A stretch of 5,759 nt of DNA, taken from NCBI GenBank assembly GCA_002395605.1, contig DGXO01000020.1:16896-22654 (forward strand). The letters are read 5' to 3'. Shown here in pieces: positions 1-4,191 of the stretch. The notes below the pieces were generated by a model. It ran no database searches and was not told where the DNA came from. It saw only the letters and a program-made list of their open reading frames with translations. This DNA comes from Bacteroidales bacterium UBA4230. Its GTDB lineage: Bacteria > Bacteroidota > Bacteroidia > Bacteroidales > UBA932. Each line of letters begins with the position of its first letter. Position 1 is the first letter of the stretch. A program made the translations under genes and the position numbers.

Positions 1-113
1 TCCTTGTAATCAACATACTTGATACCTGCCTTCTTGAAGCGGCAGTATTTCTTCTTGCGAACCTCCACGGTAGGGGGATTCAGATAGCGGATTTCTTTAT
101 TTTCGTTTGCCAT
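1..113 (-). CDS. rpsR: 30S ribosomal protein bS18, N-terminal part (cut by the window edge)
   Basis: Read on the minus strand from the ATG at 113-111, the 37 complete codons begin MANENKEIRYLNPPTVEV and continue with the CRFKK stretch and a GIKYVDYK segment, which is the recognisable start of bS18. The rest of the protein lies beyond position 1. bS18 is a small-subunit protein that binds 16S rRNA together with bS6. The gene follows rpsF on the same strand with an 18-bp gap, as in the usual rpsF-rpsR(-rplI) operon; rplI would lie further left and is not visible. The start is fixed by an AGGAGG element 8 nt upstream, which is exceptional for this phylum. Identification is based on sequence recognition of the family and on synteny. 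Confidence 0.96.
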   Translation of the reverse strand, partial: MANENKEIRYLNPPTVEVRKKKYCRFKKAGIKYVDYK

Positions 114-128
114 AATTCTGTCCTCCTA
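114..128 (-). promoter_or_regulatory. Strong Shine-Dalgarno sequence of rpsR
   Basis: On the minus strand the 18-nt rpsF-rpsR gap contains TAGGAGGA (128-121); its AGGAGG core (127-122) ends 8 nt before the rpsR ATG, an ideal spacing. No other gene start in this window has such an element: rpsF, the acyltransferase, pepD and the transporter are preceded by AT-rich or unrelated sequence. In Bacteroidetes ribosomes the anti-SD is held by bS21, bS18 and bS6, and strong SDs are known to be retained in front of bS21 and/or bS18 genes, where translational self-control has been proposed. The SD itself is seen directly; its regulatory use here is inferred. Confidence 0.85.
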
Positions 129-131
129 AAA

Positions 132-527
132 TTATTCTTCAGTTTCGGGGGCCTCAAATGCGGGAGCCTCTGCAGCAGCAGGAGCGGCAGCCTTGGCGGC
201 CTTGTTGGCGCGACGCTTTGCGGCGTATGCAACTGCATCCTTGTCAAGAGCGACGGTGAGGAAGCGGATGATGCGCTCGTCACGGTGATACTGGGTTTCG
301 AGAGTGGCAACGAACTGTGAGTCTGCCTTGAACTCAATCAGGTAATAAAAACCTGTGGTTTTGTGCTGGATGGGATAAGCGAGCTGACGCAGGCCCCAAT
401 CCTCCTGGTACACAACCTCACCACCGTTGTCTGTGATGAGCTTGACGTACTTGGCAACCGCTTCCTTCATCTGGGCATCAGACAAAACGGGAGTTGCAAT
501 GAAAACGGTTTCGTACTGGTTAACCAT
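132..527 (-). CDS. rpsF: 30S ribosomal protein bS6
   Basis: The 131-residue product begins MVNQYETVFIATPVLSD and contains the typical S6 elements: GLRQLAYPI around residues 45-52, TGFYYLIEF around 58-66 and RDERIIRFL at 82-90. bS6 binds bS18 and 16S rRNA in the platform of the 30S subunit. Residues from about 107 onward form an Ala/Pro/Glu-rich acidic tail, which makes the protein longer than the roughly 110-115 residues I associate with Bacteroides S6; such low-complexity tails vary freely in this family. It is the first gene of the operon, with its own promoter (596-627) and a structured leader of about 60 nt. The bases just before the ATG are AT-rich with no SD, normal for this phylum. Confidence 0.97.
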   Translation of the reverse strand: MVNQYETVFIATPVLSDAQMKEAVAKYVKLITDNGGEVVYQEDWGLRQLAYPIQHKTTGFYYLIEFKADSQFVATLETQYHRDERIIRFLTVALDKDAVAYAAKRRANKAAKAAAPAAAEAPAFEAPETEE

Positions 528-560
528 TGTTTGTTAATTAATTGTTAATAAATAAGTTAC

Positions 561-591
561 CCTTATTGCGGCCTTCACGGGCCCAAAAAGG
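561..591 (-). promoter_or_regulatory. Hairpin in the rpsF leader, candidate bS6:bS18 binding element
   Basis: On the minus strand the first ~30 nt of the predicted transcript can fold into one hairpin. CCUU (591-588) pairs with AAGG (564-561), then UUG (586-584) with CAA (568-566), then GGCC (583-580) with GGCC (573-570), closing a six-nt CGUGAA loop. A U.U mismatch and a single G bulge interrupt the stem. The 3' arm carries CCG (571-569). A structured leader with a CCG trinucleotide that binds the S6:S18 complex is known for rpsF mRNAs in several bacterial phyla, so this is a reasonable candidate. The exact published fold, with CCG unpaired, is only one of the possible foldings here, so the assignment is tentative. 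Confidence 0.45.
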
Positions 592-595
592 ATTG

Positions 596-627
596 CAAAT
601 ATAGGAATTAAATTCCTGAAATACAAA
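596..627 (-). promoter_or_regulatory. Bacteroidetes-type promoter of rpsF-rpsR
   Basis: On the minus strand TTTG (627-624) is followed after exactly 20 nt by TATATTTG (603-596). This matches both boxes of the Bacteroidetes primary sigma factor consensus (TTTG, 19-21 nt, TAnnTTTG) with no mismatch. Transcription would start a few bases further, near 589-593, giving a leader of about 60 nt before the rpsF ATG. The spacer contains a 15-bp palindrome listed separately. Confidence 0.8.
603..617. repeat. 15-bp palindrome inside the rpsF promoter spacer
   Basis: AGGAATT and AATTCCT form perfect 7-bp inverted arms around one central base. The palindrome touches the first base of the -7 box and fills most of the spacer up to the -33 box of the rpsF promoter, the position where a dimeric regulator could block or bend the promoter. 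It is AT-rich, so chance occurrence is possible, and no known operator is recognised. Confidence 0.4.
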
Positions 628-670
628 TTCTTTATTACATAAATAATGACTATATTAGCCGTTACATACC

Positions 671-859
671 ATGAAACACTTTTTATTAGCGCTACTATTT
701 ACCATAATACCCAATTGTGTAAACTGGGCGTCTTTATCCTTATGGCTGAATGGAATTCCGAATATCGGAATCCATCCTTTTCTACTTCACGGGAGTATGT
801 TTATTTACAATTCCGGCTTTTATAACATTATTCCATATGCTACATTATCTCTTTTTTAA
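671..859 (+). CDS. Doubtful 62-codon open reading frame with a signal-like start
   Basis: The frame encodes MKHFLLALLFTIIPNCVNWA followed by a hydrophobic, Asn/Ile/Phe-rich stretch, so its beginning resembles an export signal. A weak -7-like element, TATATTAG (651-658), lies 12 bp upstream, without a clear -33 box. The 3' end overlaps the start region of the better-supported gene at 837-1274 in another frame. It may be a small membrane peptide, the decayed start of a longer gene, or simply an open frame in AT-rich DNA. I recognise no family. The rest of 528-836 holds the rpsF promoter region and an inverted repeat at 752-773, and nothing else I can name. Confidence 0.18.
   Translation: MKHFLLALLFTIIPNCVNWASLSLWLNGIPNIGIHPFLLHGSMFIYNSGFYNIIPYATLSLF
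752..773. repeat. Inverted repeat upstream of the first unknown gene
   Basis: ATTCCGA (755-761) and TCGGAAT (765-771) are perfect 7-bp inverted arms around ATA. The symmetry extends to GGA on the left and CC on the right if one extra A in the left arm is bulged out. The half-site word AATTCCG recurs at 809-815. It lies about 65 bp before the favoured start of the 837-1274 gene and could be a regulator site or a cruciform. No known operator is recognised. Confidence 0.35.
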
Positions 860-1274
860 GCGTGCTATGATTATCGCTATTGGGAGTCTATTCTTCCATA
901 TGAATTGTTTTTCTCAAAATACTATGGAGGGAAGTGATTTATCCGTATTAATCTATTCGAAAAATGTTTGGCATATGACATGGGTGTTTGTGGAAAAAGA
1001 TGATGCTGGACAATATAATGTCGTTGGGGAGTATGGTGTTCATTCGCAAAGAAATCAAGACGGGGTCTTTGTAAAGATGGAATCTAATATGCCAGGCAAA
1101 ATAACAGATGCTCAAGGCATGAAGCATAGTTATAGCAGAAGCGAATTAGCCCAGATGTCAAAAACAGACAAAACCTTTTCAGCCATTATGAAGAGGATAG
1201 ACAACGATTTCTTTGAATTAACAAACAAGGAGAAACTAAGTTGTTTTGAAAAGTATTGTGAGAGACAGAACTGA
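837..1274 (+). CDS. Unrecognised small exported protein
   Basis: From the ATG at 837 the product is 145 residues. It starts with a basic-hydrophobic export signal: MLHYLFFKRA, then MIIAIGSLFF, then a polar HMNCFSQ where cleavage is likely. The frame stays open upstream to an ATG at 750, which would add another hydrophobic segment, and an inner ATG at 867 would lose the Lys-Arg pair; 837 gives the most normal signal peptide. The mature part is about 118 residues, hydrophilic and mixed in charge, with YSKNVWHMTWVFVEKDDAGQYNVVG near its start and a Lys/Glu/Cys-rich end (residues 127-145). I recognise no domain or family. It sits alone in AT-rich DNA, divergent from rpsF, with codon use unlike the GC-rich genes downstream, which suggests an accessory gene. 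Confidence 0.55.
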   Translation: MLHYLFFKRAMIIAIGSLFFHMNCFSQNTMEGSDLSVLIYSKNVWHMTWVFVEKDDAGQYNVVGEYGVHSQRNQDGVFVKMESNMPGKITDAQGMKHSYSRSELAQMSKTDKTFSAIMKRIDNDFFELTNKEKLSCFEKYCERQN

Positions 1275-1324
1275 ATAAGAGTTTCCTGGTGAGTTTAATC
1301 CAATTGTATTTCGCAAGTAGTGGC

Positions 1325-1400
1325 ATCAGAATTTCTGCGCAAGACACAGATACTTCATGGACACGTAAAGCATCTATGGACAATGCAGATATATTTTTTG
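1325..1400. repeat. Diverged repeat, copy 1
   Basis: Aligned without gaps to 1995-2070 (offset 670), 44 of the 66 positions 1331-1396 are identical, including the nine-base block ACTTCATGG, far above what unrelated DNA shows. Both strands are open across it. In the plus frame both copies read ISA..(T/A)DTSW....S...AD.F; in the minus frame both read NISA..ID....HEVS...A. Most differences at conserved residues fall at third positions, which suggests the sequence was once coding, but the two frames share third positions so the strand cannot be decided this way. The copy lies in the 160-bp gap between the two unknown exported-protein genes and lacks an ATG placed like that of copy 2, so it is probably a remnant. 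Confidence 0.5.
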
Positions 1401-1435
1401 CATATTCTAGGTCATATTTATTTTTTCTTTACTAA

Positions 1436-1909
1436 ATGCTTATGTTAACAAAAATGTCGTTAATTTTTCATCTACTTGTCATGACACTCATACCAAGTGG
1501 CCCAGATTGCTACTCGGCAAGTAGTTTCCAAGTTCTTCCTCCAGCCATAATCGATGTTTTTGATTCGCTTGGCGACGATAATAATCATTTTCTTTCGGAA
1601 CAAGAATGGGATTATTTTAGGATAATGTTTAATCTTGAAGAAGAACACTATAATCTAATGGATAAACGTGTAGTCTTTCTGACCGGCAGTCTAGGCAAGT
1701 CTATTTCAAGCAAAAGAGTTTTTTTCAATGCCGAAAGGCATAGGTATTACGCTGGAGAAGCCCCTCTTCCCAAGGTTTTATATCTATTTGATGACATATC
1801 TGCAAAAGACATTGGAGTTGATGCGGTAATTGTTTATTATTCAAAAGCAATTCCTAGCAGGAAGCAAGTTATCAAAGTCATTAAGAGTCACGTCAAAAAC
1901 AATGATTAA
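1436..1909 (+). CDS. Unrecognised exported protein with an EF-hand-like loop
   Basis: The 157-residue product begins MLMLTKMSLIFHLLVMTLIP, a hydrophobic export signal after a single Lys, with likely cleavage near CYSA (residues 25-28). The ATGs at 1436, 1442 and 1454 are all possible starts; the first directly follows a TAA in another frame. Around residues 38-62 a helix ending in DVFDSL, the 12-residue loop GDDNNHFLSEQE and a helix starting WDYF resemble an EF-hand. Loop positions 3, 5, 8, 9 and 12 (D, N, L, S, E) fit; position 1 is Gly instead of Asp and position 6 is His instead of Gly, so calcium binding is doubtful. The C-terminal part looks like a mixed alpha/beta domain (KVLYLFDDI, VDAVIVYYSK) with a Lys-rich end. 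No family is recognised. No consensus promoter or SD is seen. Confidence 0.65.
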   Translation: MLMLTKMSLIFHLLVMTLIPSGPDCYSASSFQVLPPAIIDVFDSLGDDNNHFLSEQEWDYFRIMFNLEEEHYNLMDKRVVFLTGSLGKSISSKRVFFNAERHRYYAGEAPLPKVLYLFDDISAKDIGVDAVIVYYSKAIPSRKQVIKVIKSHVKNND

Positions 1910-1963
1910 TATACGCTAGTTAGATGTATTATACATTCGGCAAAAGAATCGTTTTATTCGTGT

Positions 1964-2101
1964 TCACTCTTTAAGTGACCTTAATGCGAGTTTTGTATAC
2001 ATATCAGCGCGCGGTGCAGACACTTCATGGTCGTGTGATGTGTCTATTACCCGTGCTGATATGTTTGCTGTTTTCGGCCCCGTCCTTTTCACATCCTTCA
2101 T
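1964..2101 (-). CDS. Candidate 45-residue hypothetical protein
   Basis: On the minus strand an ATG at 2101-2099 opens 45 codons ending in TGA at 1966-1964. The peptide starts MKDVKRTGPKTANISARVID, continues with a SHDHEVSAPRADMY segment and ends TKLALRSLKE. This polar, balanced composition looks more like a real soluble protein than the Cys/Trp/Phe-rich antisense reading. The frame remains open upstream to a TGA inside the neighbouring palindrome, adding about 17 codons (NPAEKVQNAGFELRPI). The repeat copy at 1325-1400 preserves the NISA..ID....HEVS core in a frame on the same strand. No promoter or SD is evident. It would converge on the 1436-1909 gene. It may instead be part of a non-coding repeat; I recognise no family. 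Confidence 0.35.
   Translation of the reverse strand: MKDVKRTGPKTANISARVIDTSHDHEVSAPRADMYTKLALRSLKE
1995..2070. repeat. Diverged repeat, copy 2
   Basis: Partner of 1325-1400 in the same orientation, 670 bp downstream; see that entry for the alignment. This copy is richer in G and C and lies wholly within the candidate minus-strand 45-codon gene. On the plus strand a frame is open from 1920 to the TGA at 2130-2132 but has no ATG before position 2061, so plus-strand coding is unlikely unless it is the tail of a broken gene. Confidence 0.5.
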
Positions 2102-2112
2102 AATCGGCCTTA

Positions 2113-2206
2113 ACTCAAATCCTGCATTTTGAACCTTTTCTGCGGGATTTCAGTCGTATGCAGTACTGAGATCCCGCATTTTGGGAATTAATTGAGGGAT
2201 TTGAGT
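2113..2206. repeat. Two tandem palindromic units, 52-bp period
   Basis: Unit 1 has arms 2113-2126 and 2141-2154; unit 2 has arms 2165-2178 and 2193-2206. The units are direct repeats at exactly 52 bp (30 of the first 42 positions identical), each an inverted repeat in itself. The arms can also pair otherwise: 2141-2154 with 2165-2178 (14 bp, one wobble, 10-nt loop), enclosed by a perfect 11-bp pairing of 2112-2122 with 2197-2207. The array can therefore form either two side-by-side hairpins or one long nested hairpin. It fills most of the gap between the minus-strand small gene (start 2101) and the acyltransferase promoter. No run of T follows, so it is not a classic terminator. It resembles REP/BIME-type intergenic elements in layout only. 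Confidence 0.65.
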
Positions 2207-2236
2207 TTCAAACGTGCACTTTTACCGCAAAATGAT

Positions 2237-2244
2237 TATCTTTG
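2237..2244 (+). promoter_or_regulatory. -7 promoter box of the acyltransferase operon
   Basis: TATCTTTG matches the Bacteroidetes TAnnTTTG box exactly. A -33 box is poor: 20 nt upstream stands CGTG (2213-2216) instead of TTTG. Transcription would start near 2247-2251, only a few bases before the ATG at 2254, so the mRNA would be almost leaderless. The palindromic array ends just upstream of the -33 position. Confidence 0.5.
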
Positions 2245-2253
2245 TAGATAAGT

Positions 2254-3174
2254 ATGACCAAGGGAAAGACATTATGGCAGGGATTGGCCGGGGGAATGCT
2301 CCGCCTCATGGGGCGTCTGCCCCTTTCCTTCCATCACGCCATGGCGCATGTGACAGGCTGGTTTGTGAGGGTAGTAGTCCGTTATCGCCGGGATGTAGTG
2401 AAGGACAACCTTCAGAATAGTTTCCCGGAAAAATCGGCCGCAGAACTTAAATCCATCGAAAAGAAGTTCTACGCCCATTTCGGCCGAATTTTCACTGAAG
2501 CCCTTTGGTTCGGCTCCTGCAAGGGAGACCGCGGCCGAAAGCGCCTTAAAAGCAGCCATATTGTAGAGATTGCAAACCCGGAAGAGTTCAACCGCATCAT
2601 CCGGGACAACAGGGAGGTGATGATACTCCAGAGCCACGCCGGCAACTGGGAACTCATAGGCGGCATCCTTAATTATACATACGGGGAGCCCCTGCTGATC
2701 ACCACCCACACCTTCGCAATCACCTACCTCCCCCTTCACAACGCCTTCTGGGACACTTTCATGGGGGAAAACAGACAGGCACCCGTGGCCGACATGGACT
2801 TCACCGGCTACATCCCCTCCCACAGGATAGTGCGTCACGTGCAGGAGCACGCCGGGAAAAAATACTGCTACTCCTTCATCACGGACCAGTTCCCCTACAG
2901 TTACAGCCACAAGCACATGGTGCATTTCATGAACCGTGAAACCCCCACCATGACAGGCGGCGCAGCCCTTGCATGCCGAATGGACATGGCTGTCCTCTAC
3001 CTCCGCTTCGCTTACCGGGAAGACGGCGGCTACCGCATGGAATTTGTTCCAATCACTGAGCACGCCGGGACAACGGCTCCCATGGATATAATGAAAAAAT
3101 ACTATAACCTCCTTGAGGAAGATCTTAGGAAACAGCCCTGGAACTACCTCTGGACCCATAAAAGATGGAAATGA
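2254..3174 (+). CDS. Lipid A biosynthesis lauroyl/myristoyl acyltransferase family protein (LpxL/HtrB-like)
   Basis: The 306-residue product matches the bacterial lipid A acyltransferase family, which transfers acyl chains to the lipid A precursor at the inner face of the cytoplasmic membrane. A membrane-associating N-terminus (about residues 5-42) is followed by RYRRDVVKDNLQNSFPEKS (43-61), typical of the Bacteroidetes branch. The catalytic HX4E motif is H128-AGNW-E133. ITDQ (209-212) followed by VHFMNRETPTMTGGAALA (223-240) is the second conserved block, and the end WNYLWTHKRWK is the family's C-terminal signature. Length is normal. The ATG at 2254 is preferred over the Met at residue 15 because it keeps the whole N-terminal helix and follows a good -7 box. 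Which acyl chain and position it serves cannot be told. The stop overlaps the next gene. Confidence 0.88.
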   Translation: MTKGKTLWQGLAGGMLRLMGRLPLSFHHAMAHVTGWFVRVVVRYRRDVVKDNLQNSFPEKSAAELKSIEKKFYAHFGRIFTEALWFGSCKGDRGRKRLKSSHIVEIANPEEFNRIIRDNREVMILQSHAGNWELIGGILNYTYGEPLLITTHTFAITYLPLHNAFWDTFMGENRQAPVADMDFTGYIPSHRIVRHVQEHAGKKYCYSFITDQFPYSYSHKHMVHFMNRETPTMTGGAALACRMDMAVLYLRFAYREDGGYRMEFVPITEHAGTTAPMDIMKKYYNLLEEDLRKQPWNYLWTHKRWK

Positions 3175-4172
3175 AAAGATTTTTGACAGCCGCGGCCATA
3201 TGCCTTTGCCAGGTACTTTCGGCCCAGGAAAACGTGTACTTCCTCCCCTCCACCACCATTACAGTGGAAGTGGAGGCAGAGCAGGAGACCTTCTTCGCGG
3301 GCCCCTACGCCGCCTTTGCAAAGAAACTCCTGAACATAGACGTCAGAAGAGCCGACGAAGTCACCTCCCGCGTCCTGAGCGCCACAATAAGCTCCAAGAT
3401 CGAGGCCGACAGAAAATCGGCCCAGGCAATTGAAGGCGCGGACATCCCGGAGCTCATGGCACTGAGTTCCCAAGGGCTCATCTCCTTTGGGGAGAAACCG
3501 GAGCTCAACGCCTCCTGGCGCTTCCTTCCTAAGATTAATGGAGACTTCACGGACAAGAGCATCTCCTCCGAGTCCAAGGAAGTTACGCGTATAGTGTACA
3601 AGACCATCCCCACGGACACCTCCTTTGTGCGCGTGCCCGTGGAGCAGCGTTTCACGGAGTCCAAAACCCTTGAAGACAAGGCCCGCGAAGCCGCCGACAT
3701 GGTCCTTAGCCTAAGGCAGCAGCGCATGGACATAGCCTCCGGCAACACTGACGCCACCTTCTCCGGCTCCGCCCTAGCCGACGCCCTCAAGGAACTCCGC
3801 GCCCTTGAAGAAGAGTACCTCACCCTTTTCCGCGGCTACAGTGAGGTGAGGACAATTTCGGCCTCATTTGACGTGATCCCGCAGCCAAGCATCAAGAACC
3901 ACCGCTACCTTGCTTTCCGCACAGACCCTGAACGCGGGCTGGTTTCCAACGGCCGCGGCACCCCCTATTACATTGAACTTGAGCCCGAAGCCCTTGTAAA
4001 AGAAATCAAGGAGGCCGACAAAAAGAAAAACGCCAAAGCCCTCCATATACGCTACCGCATTCCCATGATCTGCCGCCTCACGTTGTCGGAAGACGGCCAG
4101 CCGCTTGTGGAAACCCGCGTTCCGGTGTACCAGCTTGGCCGCGAGGCATCCTACCCCGTAAAAACTAATTAA
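3171..4172 (+). CDS. DUF4831-like exported protein
   Basis: The product from the ATG at 3171 is 333 residues. This ATG forms an ATGA overlap with the acyltransferase stop; a second ATG at 3165 would add Met-Glu. MKRFLTAAAICLCQVLSAQ is a clear signal peptide, with cleavage after SAQ likely, so the protein acts outside the cytoplasm. The mature part starts with YFLPSTTITVEVEAEQ and has a central ADMVLSLRQQRMDIASG stretch, a helical LKELRALEEEYLTLF segment and FDVIPQP after it. This order agrees with what I know of the Bacteroidales family DUF4831, whose function is not established. No catalytic motif is visible. The overlap implies translational coupling with the acyltransferase, but that does not prove a shared pathway. 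Confidence 0.78.
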   Translation: MKRFLTAAAICLCQVLSAQENVYFLPSTTITVEVEAEQETFFAGPYAAFAKKLLNIDVRRADEVTSRVLSATISSKIEADRKSAQAIEGADIPELMALSSQGLISFGEKPELNASWRFLPKINGDFTDKSISSESKEVTRIVYKTIPTDTSFVRVPVEQRFTESKTLEDKAREAADMVLSLRQQRMDIASGNTDATFSGSALADALKELRALEEEYLTLFRGYSEVRTISASFDVIPQPSIKNHRYLAFRTDPERGLVSNGRGTPYYIELEPEALVKEIKEADKKKNAKALHIRYRIPMICRLTLSEDGQPLVETRVPVYQLGREASYPVKTN

Positions 4173-4191
4173 TAATTAATAACATATAAGT

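Noticed and set aside
80..337. Second minus-strand frame overlapping rpsF
   Set aside because: Its Ser/Leu/Pro-rich product is the shifted reading of the Ala-rich tail of rpsF; rpsF itself is certain.
1313..1525. GCAAGTAGT occurring at 1313-1321 and again near 1517 as a possible duplicated target site
   Set aside because: Nine bases in AT-rich DNA with no inverted ends or transposase between them; chance is enough.
1924..1936. ATGTAT-T-ATACAT palindrome after the second unknown gene as a terminator
   Set aside because: The loop would be one base, the stem is all weak pairs and no T-run follows.
1964..1978. TCACT/AGTGA hairpin after the second unknown gene
   Set aside because: The stem is only 5 bp and no T-run follows on either strand; it also includes the stop codon of the candidate minus-strand gene.
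2113..2206. CRISPR array
   Set aside because: Only two diverged, self-palindromic units with no uniform spacers and no cas genes in view.
2272..3159. Long open frame (295 codons) on the strand opposite the acyltransferase gene
   Set aside because: The plus-strand frame has clear family motifs (HX4E, TDQ, C-terminal WTHKRWK). The antisense product is rich in Gly, Val and His with no recognisable domain, as expected when GC-rich codons suppress antisense stops.
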